Source: Sporodiniella umbellata
Lineage: Eukaryota > Mucoromycota > Mucoromycetes > Mucorales > Rhizopodaceae
Direction of reading: 5' to 3'
Length of the DNA stretch: 64,000 bases
Assembly: GCA_025677835.1 (NCBI GenBank)
Contig: JAIXMR010000048.1
Coordinates: 107,234 to 171,233 of the forward strand
Positions 23,609 through 35,839 of the stretch are shown here, piece by piece. Numbering within the stretch: position 1 is the stretch's first letter; every line of letters begins with the position of its first letter. The translations under genes were made by a program, and so were the position numbers. The notes under the pieces are model-generated. The model did not search any database, had not been told where the DNA came from, and saw nothing but the letters and a program-made list of their open reading frames with translations.

Positions 23609-24470
23609 GTCAGCAACGAAAAAGAAAGAAAAGAGGTAAAGAAAAAGGAAAGATAAAGGAAATATGCAACACATATTTTATATGTCGAACTTCTTTTTTT
23701 TCCTTATCATTTTTTTTTTTTAAAAAAAAGGGGTATGTTAAGAAAGGGAGAAAGGAATAGTAACCAACATAAGGGGTAGGCGTTGAATTGAAAGCAGAAT
23801 AAGTAGGTTACATAAATTTAAAGCAGAAATGAGTGCAAGTTGTCGGCTGTTGAAACACAATCGGGATTTATGCGTGCTCGTTGATATCAATCGATAGTCT
23901 TATTTGTTTGTTTATGGTTTTTGGGAAGAGAATATGTATCTATTTACTTACTGGACATATTCGCGATAGGTAGAATGCTTCCTCTGTGTTATAAATGTAA
24001 AGCTATATCTAAGTGGATAGTTTAAAGCCAATGAAATCGTGAGCACGTAATGTGCTTTGTTGACGGCCCATAAAACAAAAAGTGTTTGTACAGGGGTACT
24101 TCAATAACCAAATCATTTAAGAACAATGCTGGTTCTTTGATTAAAACAAAAAGTGTGATGGTTACCTTTTAAAGTAAATAAAAATATTCAAAATGTGGAC
24201 ATTGTTTTTTTCCGAAAGAAACTAGAAAAAGGTACGATAAATGTTTCTTTCAAAACACCCATATCAAACACTCATCTTGGTTTAAAACTCCCACAATATG
24301 TGGAGAGGAAAAAAAGCTTAAATGACTTTGCAAAAGACGCAGACGGAAATGAATCTAGATTGGTTGATATCTTAACCAACTAATGAGTGACAAAATCCAT
24401 CCAATAAAAATACAAGACCGGAGTTGCCGCTATAAACAAAATCAGCACGCTTTTCCCGCTCACCTGTTCG

Positions 24471-24502
<32 letters not shown>

Positions 24503-25941
24503 GGTAAGGTAAAGCTAGTGAGGTAAAGTCCCAAAGGAATTGTATCGTTGCATTTATATACTACTTGGTATGCAAATATACAGTAGACCGCCATAGCTTT
24601 TTATGACTAAACAGCACTAGAAAAGTAGATTACCAACACCACAACCGAACTCCCAACAACTGTATCTACAGGATAAACTAAAGCTGAAAAGAACACCTCA
24701 TTAAACCATTATGAATACATGATCGAATTGGCCACCTTAGGTAAAGACAGGCTGGGTATTCCGGAATGGCGATTGATGTACAGGCTATAAGAGTATGCAG
24801 TTTGATCGAAAGGAGAGCGTATGCTATGTTTGCTTCAAAGTATATTTTCATAATAATATCTACCATCTATGGTGTGCTTATATTAGCTTTTCATATGACA
24901 GTGTTTTACCAGCCCAGACAATATAGAATCGAAGGTTACTCACGAAACATGGGTTCCAAGGCTTCTCTTTTTTTTTTTTATGAAAATTGCATAAAAAACC
25001 ATATGCTGTATGCTTTCTTTCTCTGATCAGCTTTGAATTTCTATTTTTACTAAGAACAAAACTGAAAGAAAAAGAGGGCAAGCAACAAAGCATGAAATTT
25101 GTTCTTTTGTTATTTCTCGAAAGCAAGAGAGGTTGAACTTTAAGAGCAGCCGTTGTGGGCGTTCTTTTTACAATAACCCTTCCTCATCAACTGATATATA
25201 TATATATATATATAGTTTTTAATGCTCCCCGATTATAGACAGCGGCTTTTTTTTTCTCTGTACAGGCCCTGTGATTGAGATACGTTTGAACTCTAAGACT
25301 ACCTAGGCAGATGTATGAGTTTAAAAAGAAAGTGATATAGTCATTCAGGCCATTCAACACACTCAAAGATTGTCTCAGATATTGTTTTTTTCTTAATGAG
25401 GCATAGTACGATTGTCACAATTTGCATATACTATATAGAGAACGGCAACAACAAAGACTATTAGCCGTTGCAGAAACTACAAGATTAAAAAGAGCAGCGT
25501 TTTGTTCATGTGTTTTAGTAGTTTATGTAGCTCTGACTGACGATGTACATAAACCTTCTGGCAGTCTGCGCCATTTGACTGTTTATGTTTAGAATATACA
25601 AGACAAAGAAGAAAAGAGTAAAAAGTAGAAACAGGCTTTTTTTTTTTTTTTGGCTATAGAGTCTGAGGGATCAACCTTATTGTTTTTTGCGTGAAACCAG
25701 TCCCTTTAAATAAGCCACTTGTCACGACAATTTAAATTTGAACAACCTAACAAAAAGAAAAAGAAAGGAAAAGAAAAAAAAAAAAAAAATTTTAAACCTA
25801 GTTTGAGAAAAAGCTTGAAAAAATCATGACATATAAAAGCTTTTTCTTTTTCTTTTTTTTTTTTTCTTGCCTATTTTCCTTTTCTTTTCCCTTTTTTTTT
25901 TTTTTTTTTTATTCTTTTTAACAGAACAACAACGATAAAAG
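23609..25941. other. Intergenic, no gene recognised
   Basis: About 2.3 kb of promoter-facing DNA between the divergent tetraspanin and LARP1 genes. Includes an A-run (24472-24500), a (TA)n run near 25196-25215 and long T-runs before LARP1. ORFs such as 24195-24383 and 24766-25026 lack support. The LARP1 leader contains a TTTTTAACAG acceptor-like site near 25923, so a 5'UTR intron is possible. Confidence 0.45.
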
Positions 25942-27903
25942 ATGGTCGCTTTAGCTCCCGAAGTTGTCAAGGTAGAAGAGCCTGTTAAGGTACCTGCACC
26001 TATTCCTACTGTCAATGTATGGCAAGTAAAGAAAGTGTCGAATGCGAACACAGTGAATGGTAAGAAGACAAGTGATAAACTAGGTTGCTAAAGAAAGGAA
26101 TAGATGCTTCTTGGCCTGCTCCTGTTGAATCGCTGAAAGCACAAGAGGTTTTACCCGAAAAGTCAATATCCACCAAATCCGTGGGTAAAGGACAATGGAA
26201 ACCCTATACGCCTACTCTTATCCATGCTTCAGCCAGCCATCCAAAGAGAGAAAGCAAAGAGAGCAGCAGTAAAAAGAGCAAAGCACAGCAGCCGATAGAG
26301 GCCAACGGATCTGCAGAAAAGCCGGTACCTGAGATCCAATCGAACCATCATTCCCGTACTTCACCACCAGCCTTCCGGGGTCGTCGCGGTGGAGCGCGAG
26401 GAGGTAGACGATTCTATAAACCCAAATACTTTGATCTTGACACCCTGAAATCGTATATCCTTCAACAGATTGAGTATTATTTCAGTATCGACAATCTCTG
26501 CAAGGATCTCTTTCTGAGGAATCAGATGAGCAGGGAAGGGTATGTGCCATTCAGCCTCATTGCTGGTTTCAATAGGGTCAAGAATCTTACTACAGATATG
26601 GATCTGATCCGTGCCTCGGTCGATCTCTCGCAATTGCTTGAAAAAGACGCATCGGGGAAGCACTTGCGCCGAAAGGAAGGGTGGGCCACTTGGGTGTTGC
26701 CTGCTCTTGAGCAACCTACAAAAAGAGTAGAAGCGACAAGGGCGATTCGACCTGTGTCTCCTGCTGTTGCTACTGCTGGTGCTACCTCTCTCAAAAAAAG
26801 ACAAGAGGAAGAAGACGACATGTTTGATTTTGATGAAGAGTGGATTGACGGCAGCCGACCCAACACCGTCAAGAAATATTACATCTCAGACGAAGAAGAA
26901 GAAGAAGAGGATGAGTTTAGTGACGACAAAGTAGCCCGTATTATGATTGTGACGCAACATCCTAAGCGGGACCGCACCCATCATCATTTTGAGCGGTCCA
27001 AGATGAACGATGAGATTTCAGACATGATCAACGAAGGCCTTTACCAGTACGAATCCGGTCTGGGCTCTATTGCCAAGGCCCCCCTGGCTAAGGTTGGCAC
27101 CACAGCCGATGTACGTGAATTCAAAAAACAAAAAGATACACAACCTCGCTTTTACCCCGAATCGCTTCCTGTATCCTCAGCCATGCACAAGGATGCCCAT
27201 GTCGGCTGGGTCTTGAGTGACCAAGCCTACCATCCCCCTGCAGGCGATATGGCAGGCAGCCTGGGAGAAACACCCTTGGCCCATTCGTTTGGCAGTTTCC
27301 AACATCCCAGCCATGAACTCTTGCGTGAAAAGTTTGTTCAACACAAGTATCATAAATACCACGCTCGTGCACTCAAAGAACGCAAGCAGCTTGGTGTAGG
27401 TCAGTCTCACGAGATGAACACGCTCTATCGTTTCTGGTCTCACTTCTTGAGAGATCATTTCAACAACAAGATGTACAACGAGTTTAAGCGTCTGGCAGTA
27501 GAAGATGCTAACCAAGAATATCGTTATGGGATCGAATGTCTCTTCCGTTTCTATTCGTATGGCCTCGAACGCCGTTATCGTCCTGATGTGTTTCAAGATT
27601 TCGAACAGCTTGCTTTGAACGATTACGACCACGGCTTGACCTATGGCCTCGAAAAGTTCTGGGCCTTTGTTCATTACCGTAAAGATAAAAAGAAGCTCAC
27701 ATTCTCTCCCCGTATCAAACAACTCTTGGAAACCTACAAGACCATCAAGGACTTTAGAAACGGTCAAGCTCCCTCCAAAGTGCAAGGCATTCAATACACC
27801 GTGCCTGTTCATAAGAATGTAAGCCTGTCCTTTTTCTAATCCCTTTTAAACTCACACTTCCTATAACTAGCCCAAGCATCATCCAGGAAAAGAAAAGCAC
27901 TAA
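25942..27903 (+). CDS. LARP1: La-related protein 1 (La motif plus DM15 region)
   Basis: Three exons, 25942-26059, 26104-27818 and a short last exon ([10 protein letters not shown]) ending at 27903, give 610 aa. The first intron is placed at GTAAGA..GGAATAG, giving the junction [14 protein letters not shown]. Residues about 150-220 are a La motif ([39 protein letters not shown]). An RGG-like [11 protein letters not shown] patch sits just before it. After an acidic linker ([14 protein letters not shown]), residues about 445-570 are the three helical DM15 repeats ([54 protein letters not shown]). DM15 binds the m7G cap and first C of TOP mRNAs in animals, so TORC1-linked control of ribosomal-protein mRNAs is a fair inference. 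Yeast Sro9/Slf1 lack DM15. Confidence 0.93.
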
Positions 27904-28189
27904 AAGTCCTTTCTCTCTCTCTCTCTCTCTTTTTTTTTTTTTTTTTCTTTTTTCTTTTTCTCGCCTCTTTTTGTCAATGGCTTATATGGATTTTCTTTAT
28001 TTTTTTTTCTTTTCTTTTTTTTTTTTTTTTTTTTTTTCAATAGGAAAATATAATATTTATTTTTATTTTTATTTTGGAAACACTAGTAATAACAATAATA
28101 ATCATCATCATAATAATAATAATAATAAGGATAGCTAAAGTGGAAGAGGTTATCTATGTACACACACAAGAGATTTTTTTTTTTTTTTT
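27904..28189. other. Convergent 3' region between LARP1 and SPA2
   Basis: Only about 285 bp, made of CT-rich, T-rich and ATA/ATC microsatellite-like sequence. It presumably holds both polyadenylation regions. Confidence 0.5.
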
Positions 28190-30688
28190 TTAATTTGTTT
28201 CAAACAAATGAATCAGTTCTTTTGTGAATTTAGCGATATCGTAAGCTTCTTGAGCCAATTCACGTTTTGCAGAAGGGATGAGAGCACCGCCTGTGTACAT
28301 TTGTTGTAAAGTGGCTAATCGTTGAGCGCAGAGATCAAGATCTCTTACGATGGGAGTGCAGGCAGTGTGAAATGGGTAAGGGGCCTGGCAAGCAGAGCGA
28401 GCTAGATCTGCATGGGAATGAACGATACGGATCAAGGTCTCGATCAGACCATGGACCTGGTCGTTTGGTGGAGGAAGTCGAAGGGCAGCCAATAACTCTT
28501 GTACGGTCTGTACGATAGTTTCGGTTTCTTTCTTAAGATAAGACTGAGAGGTGGGTTAATACTGGAGCGTGTGTGTATGTGTGTATGTGTGTGTGTGTGT
28601 GTGTGTGTTGTTTTTAGAAAAAAAAAAAAAAAAAAGTGCCTTTACCACCGCTTGTGAAGTCCCTGGCGTCTCCTGCCATGAAGACTCTTCGTGTTTTCTC
28701 ATTCCCATCAGTTTGGCAAGATCCACCATCACTGCGGTGAGATGACCGGCAGCGCTATCCAGTAGGCTGACCGGACTGATCCCCATCCCGCTAGCATGGT
28801 GTTTGGCAGCCACCAATAAATCAGACAGCGCTTTTGAGAACCTTGTTTTCAATTCGTACAGACTGTAGGTTGTTTCTCCCGACAGATGGACCTCGTTTGT
28901 CTCTACTTGTTGTGTAATGGTTTTGCAGACAGTCACCATGTTTTTCATGACCTGGATCACATGGGTAGGTTGGCTGGATCTGTTTGATAGATGGATCAAT
29001 CGATCATTGAGACCAAACAAAGGATGGCTTACCTAGCTGCGGTTAACAGTTCATTCACGCAAGTCTGATAGGTTAAAATGTGATCAAAACTGATGACCCC
29101 GTTCTGACTGGGCTGTAAAAAGCTATTTTCTTTGATCCCAGGCTGTAAAAAGCTATTTTCTTTGATCCCAGGCTGTAGACTTTGACGCGGGTCGCCTAGA
29201 GTATATGTGTTTTTAGACAGGCATCTTGTTTTATGATGAGGTTACCTCTGACCGTTCTTAATTCTATTTTGGATTTCTCGTATTTGGTTTGCCATTGCTT
29301 TAGTTGAAGTTCTAAGGATTGGATTTTGGTAGTGGCCGTTTCTTTTTCTTGGACTAGTTCTTCATTCAGTTGAGCCAACCGTTTGAGTTCCACCAGGGTT
29401 TCTTTTGTTTCACGTTTGACTTCCATCACAGCCTGCTGTTGTTTTTGATACTCCTGTTTTAGTTTCTGATGTTGATCATCTAAGGCTTTATAGTCCTGTT
29501 CCATTCGATAGATGGTTTGCGTATCCACTTCTTTCTAAACGACCTTGGTCAGCACATCCGTATCTGTTTCTATTGGATAGTTTACCTTGGAAAGTGATTC
29601 CATGGAACCATCCGTCTTTTCCTATACGCGTGTGTAGATATGTTTAGAATAAGCCCTGTTGATAGAAACTTACTTGTAAATGTTTGATTTGGTTTTTCAT
29701 AAGATGGATCTGGTATTCATAACCCGCCCGCATTTTTTCTAGAGATTCATTCGACTTGGATCGAGAGAAGGGTTAGGAAGCGATCTCTCTCTCTATGTGT
29801 GTGTGTGTTTATACCGAGTTATGATCTCTCAGGGTCGAAAGTATGGATCGGTCTTGAAAAGAAGACTTGTAAGTCTCTGGGCTATTCAGAATGGTTTCGT
29901 CGTCATCTGAAAAAGACTCTAGATTCATCATGCCTTTGACGGGTACAATGTGGGTTTTACTGGACTGTGTTTGGCCTTTTTCAAACATTTTTGAATCCAG
30001 TGTTGGTATTTGAGGTACCGGGGGTAGTAGTTCGTTATCCTAAATAGAAAAAATCCGTTGTCAACGTGCAATCTCTCTTTTTTTTTCTTACTCCCAACAT
30101 GTATCGCCGGGATAATTCGAAATAGACATCACTCGCCAAGTCTTGAAATCTGGCTTCAGCTAACGTAGCCAACTTTTGTCTCGCTTGATTTCGTTTTGGG
30201 TGGAATGCTTCGTTGACGGGTAAAAAGGGTACTAGAAGAAAAGGTCAAAGGTAGCCCTACATAAACATCACGCTTACTCAATTGATCGTTTTTTCTTCTT
30301 CTGACGACTTCATCGTATACATCCATTGCAAGCTCATGAAACTGATTGTACGTCAACTTTGAGAGTTTTTGTCGTGCAGGTATCCGCTGAGGGGAAGGCC
30401 CTTCGATAGATTCTGTAAAGAAAGAAAGGGTGTTACAAAGAGGATCGTCCGTACAGACGTACCTTGATCGAGTAAATCTTTAAGATAGGTCGATAGTTCC
30501 AGGTAATAGATACGGGCTGTATTTTCATAATGAGCTGAACTACCCACGCGAGGATTGGAGGAGGCATAAGATTGTGATCTGGACCCATACGAACGGGACG
30601 AACTGCTGGAATATGTTTTCATCGAATGAAATTTTGGTGATATCCACTCTTCAGGCGGTGATTGAGGTGGTGATCTTGAATAAGCCAT
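28190..30688 (-). CDS. SPA2: Spa2-like polarisome scaffold
   Basis: Multi-exon gene, start MAYSRSPPQSPPEEW at 30688, stop at 28190, roughly 650-700 aa. The N-terminus is Ser/Tyr-rich. It is followed by two Spa2 homology (GIT-type SHD) repeats: ARQKLSKLTYNQFHELAMDV then YDEVVRRR, and ARQKLATLAEARFQDLASDV then YFELSRRY. A central coiled coil (about 29196-29528) precedes a helical C-terminal bundle (VIQVMKNMVTVCKTITQQVE, RFSKALSDLLVAAKHHASGM, KETETIVQTVQELLAAL). Spa2 organises formin, Bud6 and MAPK-module components at growing tips. A perfect 30-nt duplication at 29111-29170 doubles the peptide LQPGIKENSF. Confidence 0.88.
29111..29170 (-). repeat. Perfect 30-nt tandem duplication inside SPA2
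   Basis: Two identical 30-nt units, 29111-29140 and 29141-29170, in frame, encode LQPGIKENSF twice. A partial third unit follows at 29171-29176. Absolute identity of the copies suggests a recent slippage or unequal-crossover event. Confidence 0.9.
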
Positions 30689-30758
30689 GGTTTCTGTTCA
30701 ACCAAAAAAAGAAAGAAAAAAAAAAAAAAAGAGGGGAAAAAAAGGATATATAATAACA

Positions 30759-30797
<39 letters not shown>

Positions 30798-32405
30798 GAA
30801 TCTTGTTACACATGTGTAGATTGTTTCACTGAAAGAGGTGGCACAATAAAAATTTATTCTAATAAACTTTTTCTCTTTGGCCTTAAGTCATGTTACAAAT
30901 AAATTAAAAGATGACTCTGTTGTAAAGTCTTTTTTCGAGTGAGTAGATAGAGAAAGAGATGAGATGGAAAAGTAGAGAAAACAGATGGGAAATAATGTCG
31001 TGTTTTTTTTTGGCTGTGGGGTTATTTTTTTTTTTTTTTTTTTCATCAGCTAACTCTTGCCTGCAAAGACCAATGTAGGAGACCCAAAAATAGCTGCAGG
31101 TGGATTCAGCCTATTCATCACTATCTAAATTAGTTTGGTAGAAAGCCAAGATGACGTATCCAGAGCGAGTGTTGATCCCTTTGAGTTCAGAAACGAGTCA
31201 CCAATAGGACGCTCAAAAGGTGTGTTCAAGTTTGTTGAGTTACGTTACTTTGGCGATTTATAGAACAAATGGTCCTAAAAGGAATCTTTCAAAGTACAAT
31301 TTAGGTTAGATATCAAAAGATGGCTGTTCTCTCTTGATCCATTTACGACTTAAAGAGGCTTTTTGTTACCAGATAGCTCAATCTTGATGCGCTTAGATCC
31401 TTCTCTTTTTTTTTTTTTTTTTTTTTTTTTGGTCACACACTTGAAACACAAGTGTACAAAACGCCTGTGGAGAAAAATGGCTACAAAAACAGGCTTCCTC
31501 GCGGATGATCTGTGAACAACCCCCCTGACCGATGGATCTTGAACGCTCATGTAAACAACCGATGAGATGGATTCAATCACGCGATGATTCAAGTAGTTTT
31601 CTACGGTTACTTTACTAAGGATACTTCTCAGCCTGCTTTGTTTGTGGGTGACTTTTGGTTTGAACCACGATCCACCTTTGATTTTCTCATGCAGATGTAG
31701 ACACGCGGGGCTCACAAAAAAAAAAAACAATTCAGTCCAGGCCTCTTTGACTGTCCTCAATCCGCCAAAAGAAAATCTGCCTTCAAAAATCCGCACCCCG
31801 CTTTCAGATGCTCTTTGATTGGCCGCCCTTTTTTCATATTACCGACCCTTTGGATACTATTGGAATGAATCTCGCTTGCATTCATTCTTTCATGTTATTG
31901 TATTTGTGCATCTTTTGGTATCATTCTTTATCAAAAGATGGTTGAATGTGGATTGTTTTTTTTTTTTTTTTTAATTAATTGCGGACTCTAAACGGCAAGG
32001 TGACTTATTTGTTTGTGCCACCCTTATTTACAGGTGAAAAAAGAACCCATTGGAATCGATAGCAAGACAAAAAAAAAAAAAAAAAAGAAAAAAGGGATCA
32101 GCGGATAAGCCTCTCGTTCTTTAGAGCTCTATCGATACGATAGAAAGAAGATGTGTGCTGGTGTATGTGTATGTAGATCTGTGCACAGACTAAATCAAGG
32201 TTTTCTGTTGCCTTGAGCCAATAGAGAGTGTATCCATAGCCTAAAGACACACCCTGGGACTTGCTTTTTAAAGTAAAAAACAAATAAGGAAAGTCTGAGT
32301 TTTACCTTTTGAGAAAGGTTGCATGATTTTCTTTTCAAGGAAAAAAAAAAGAGAGAAAGAGAGAGGGACACAAAGACTCTCAAGTGAATTTAAACCCAAA
32401 GGTTG

Positions 32406-32438
<33 letters not shown>

Positions 32439-32529
32439 ATGAGCATAATTTTTTCTAATAGGACTCTTCTTTTTCCCCCTCTTTTTTTTTTTCTTTTTTT
32501 TTTCCTCTTGAAAAAAAAAGCAACAAAAG
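30689..32529. other. Intergenic between divergent SPA2 and the CBS/PB1 gene
   Basis: About 1.84 kb. Long homopolymers occur at 30763-30796, 31411-31430 and 32406-32437. A 148-codon minus-strand ORF (31350-31796) has no recognisable domain and contains a homopolymer-encoded Lys run; I do not call it a gene. Confidence 0.45.
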
Positions 32530-33930
32530 ATGCCAAAAAAGACTGTCAGGATAAAAGCGAGTGAGACTTATGGATCCTCTGATACAACGAGTCGACAGAG
32601 ACAATCTAAAAAAGATGAAGTAATAATAAATGTTTGTAGAAGTAGTGCTGACGCTCTTTTGGGCAGGCGCTAAGAAAGAAACTAGAACTAGAATTCTCCA
32701 AAAAGACAAACCATAACTCGAGAACGCTCTCGAGACGTATACCAGGCACCGTTTCTGCCCTGAAACCCAACTTGGCAGTGATTGTCAAGGAAAACATGCC
32801 AGTCATAGAGTCAGCCCAGTTTATGGCGGCCAAACGGTCTGATTGTATTTTGGTAGTGAACGAAGAAGATCAACTGTCTGGCATATTTACGGTAAATAAT
32901 CATCATCATCATCATCCAACTAAAACGGTTCCCCCTTCAAGGCAAAAGACATTGCCTATCGGTTAGTGGCTGAAGGACTGGATGCAAGGTAAACCGGGCT
33001 ATCCAAAAGAGAGGGGGATTTAACTTTCTTTCCATGTCTAATAGAACCACGCCTGTCCGTCAGATTATGACACGAAACCCACTGTGTGTGACTTCTGACA
33101 CATCTGCTACCGAAGCGTTGGATTTGATGGTATCTCGAGGATTCCGCCATCTGGTAAGCGGGCATGGACAGGCTTTGTGTGTGTGTGTGTGTGTGTGTGT
33201 TGACATTGTTTAGCCAGTGTGTAATGAAGAGGGGGACATCTTTGGTCTGTTGGATATCACAAAGTGTTTATACGAAGCACTACAGAAAATGGAGCGTGCT
33301 TTTGGATCTTCTGAACAACTCTACGCTGCTCTTGAAGGGGTCGATCATCAATGGTCCGATGTGGCTTCGATGAACAACTATATCCAGCATGTACGTGACA
33401 GTATGTGTTGTCCCACCCTTGCCTCCGTGCTGGACGGCACCCCTCCAGCCCAGGTGAGATACAAAACCAACGTAAGGGAAATTGCAGTGATGATGAAAGA
33501 ATTACACACCACCGCGGTCTTGGTGACCAAGACACATACGCTGCAGGGCATTTTCACTTCGTAAATCACCCAGACAACCTTTCCCTTTTCTCACTCCTTT
33601 TCCTATTCTAGAAAAGACATTGTTTTACGTGTGATTGCCGCCGGTCTAAGTCCAGATAACTGTACTGTGGCTCGGGTGATGACGCCTACACCCGATACGG
33701 CTTCTCCGGATACTACCATTCTAGACGCTTTGAAATCCATGAACAGTAAAGGCTTTTATTCTATATCTATCTATCTATCTATCTATATATAAAGAAAGAC
33801 TGACAGCTCTCTTTGAAAAAAAAAAAAAAAAAAAACAGTTGGCCATTATCTGAACCTTCCGGTGATAGAAGATGGAACGATTGTAGGTATGGTGGATGTA
33901 TTGAGATTGACCTATGCAACACTAGAGCAG

Positions 33931-33962
<32 letters not shown>

Positions 33963-34681
33963 GGTTATAAAGCGATGTGTATGGAGGGAGACTAACGATG
34001 TAAGAAAAGATGAATGCGATTGAAGGCGGCCATGGAGAGGATGGGCCGATGTGGGGTCGCTTCTGGGATAGTTTTGGTGGGGATCCGTCAGTGGACAATC
34101 AGTCCCAGCTTACGGACAGCCATTCACAGCTGTCAGATCCTGCGCTGTTCTCACCTCAGGCGTCGACCTCATTCCAAACGTATTCGGATATTCTACCAAG
34201 CGAATCAGCCAGTATGGTTCATCATAGCCGTACGATCGTCAGTGAGGATGGCACGTTTGCCTTCAAATTCACGCTGTCGGGCCAAAAGACGCATCGGGTG
34301 ATATCCAAACCCATCTATCGGGAACTCCTGGATCGTGTGCGTCTCAAGTTACCCCAGGGCGGATTGGATCGACTTCATCTTTCTTATCTGGACGATGAGC
34401 AGGACTATGTCTTGATGACAAGCGATGCCGATGTCTTGGATGCCGTCCAACTTGCACTGAAAACAAGACAAAACAATGTAAAACTCTATATCCAAGACGC
34501 TTCCACCCCTGCCTCTCTACTTCCTACCCCTATCCCTTCCCTCTCGCCTCCCACCAAGAAAAAAACCAGAAAAACACCTCAGCCTTCTTATTCCCTCTCC
34601 ATTCCCTCCATTTCCATCTTTTTAGGTGTCGTGGTGTTCGGCGCCTGCATCTATCTTACCCAAACCCGTCGTTCCCTTTAG
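32530..34681 (+). CDS. Four-CBS plus PB1 domain membrane-anchored protein (Mug70-like)
   Basis: About eight exons, roughly 570 aa. After a basic start (MPKKTVRIKASETYGSSD) two CBS pairs can be read. Pair one: AVIVKENMPVIESAQFMAAK, RSDCILVVNEEDQLSGIFT, then TPVRQIMTRNPLCVTSDTSA and GFRHLPVCNEEGDIFGLLDI. Pair two: AQVRYKTNVREIAVMMKELH, TTAVLVTKTHTLQGIFTSKD, then VARVMTPTPDTASPDTTILD and NLPVIEDGTIVGMVDVL. A PB1 domain follows (FAFKFTLSGQKTHRVISK to YLDDEQDYVLMTSDADVLDA) and a C-terminal membrane anchor (ISIFLGVVVFGACIYLT). The same order occurs in fungal proteins of the S. pombe Mug70 type, of unknown biochemical function. CBS pairs usually sense adenine nucleotides; PB1 mediates dimerisation. 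The tail anchor suggests an organelle-surface location. Confidence 0.85.
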
Positions 34682-34799
34682 ACTTCTTTTTCTAATAAAA
34701 ATCACTCAGTTTTTTTTTTTTTTTTTTTTTGTGAAAAGGGTGCGTAGTCACGACTGCGGCGTTTTTCATCGGCGATTGGAATGACCGGCCCAAAAAGAG

Positions 34800-34805
<6 letters not shown>

Positions 34806-34835
<30 letters not shown>
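34806..34835. repeat. (GA)n microsatellite
   Basis: About 14 GA units between the CBS/PB1 gene and RPS27, just upstream of the RPS27 leader. GA tracts can act as promoter elements, but no function is shown here. Confidence 0.8.
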
Positions 34836-34837
<2 letters not shown>

Positions 34838-34923
34838 GTGACTCGCATTGAGGGTAACAAACGACGCAGTAGGTCTTGCGTATAAGTAAACCTTCCCTTT
34901 TTTTTTCTTAACGACACAGTAAA

Positions 34924-35124
34924 ATGACTGTAAGTAAACCCAAAGAAACTAGCAAAAAAGGATGAAGCTTTCTGTATGTATCTATGTTTTGATGGATGGA
35001 TGGATGGATAAAGAAAACAACCAGATAAAACACATGGGGTTTTTTTTTTGAAAAAAAAAAAAAAAGTAACATGGAGGACATGGCAAAAGAAGCTTTCCGA
35101 TGGGCATGCCAACCATGTTGGTGG

Positions 35125-35158
<34 letters not shown>

Positions 35159-35553
35159 AAACATGGTACTCTCCATCCCAAGCTCAACATAGATACATCC
35201 AAGCTGATGCCCAAAGCTGACATGAAAATTAACCTTTGAATGTAGTTGGCCGTCGATCTTCTTAACCCTTCTATTGAACATGAGAAGCGCTCTCACAAGC
35301 TCAAGCGACTTGTGCAATCTCCCAACTCCTACTTTATGGATGTCAAGTGTCCCGGTAAGTGCTTTAGGCTCTGTTAGAGTCAATGACAGCTTGACTCATG
35401 TATTTCTTGTTAGGTTGTTTGAACATCAGCACTGTTTTCAGCCACGCTCAAACTGTTGTCTTGTGCTCTTCTTGCGGTACCGTCTTGTGCCAACCCACCG
35501 GTGGTCGTGCTCGTTTGACTGAAGGCTGTTCTTTCCGTAAGAAGGCCAACTAA
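34924..35553 (+). CDS. RPS27: 40S ribosomal protein S27 (eS27)
   Basis: The body is unambiguous: [58 protein letters not shown] and [20 protein letters not shown], with the four zinc-binding Cys of the C4 finger (CPGC..CSSC). The start lies in a 6-nt coding micro-exon ATGACT at 34924-34929, directly followed by a GTAAGT donor. A 316-nt intron (34930-35245) leads to TTGGCC, giving MTLAVDLLN, as in eS27 proteins (MPLAVDLL in animals). A second intron splits the codon after KCPG. About 84 aa. The first intron is much longer than others in the window, as is common for fungal ribosomal-protein genes. Confidence 0.92.
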
Positions 35554-35839
35554 ACCTCTTGTTTTTTTTTTTTTATATCTCTCATTAAAAAAAAAAATAA
35601 TTACACTTTTGCACATCCACTTACACCTTGACACACACGCCTATTGACACCCATTCATACAACACACATACACACACATACACACATACGCCCTTTGATT
35701 TGTATACGCATGGATGCTTATTAAAAACTTGTGTATTTGTTGATTGATGGGGAATTCAGTCATTTGTAGGTGTGAAGCGTGACTTTCTCTTTCCCTTTTA
35801 TTTTTTATTTTTTTTTTTTTCTATTTTCGTTGGGGTTGT

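Noticed and set aside
24766..25026. 86-codon plus-strand ORF with one hydrophobic stretch
   Set aside because: No homology recognised, no promoter or splice context; could be chance in AT-rich DNA.
26361..27812. Several 80-210 codon antisense ORFs
   Set aside because: Opposite-strand shadows of LARP1, whose domains are unambiguous.
31350..31796. 148-codon minus-strand ORF
   Set aside because: No domain, no splice support, includes a Lys run encoded by a T-homopolymer; treated as chance.
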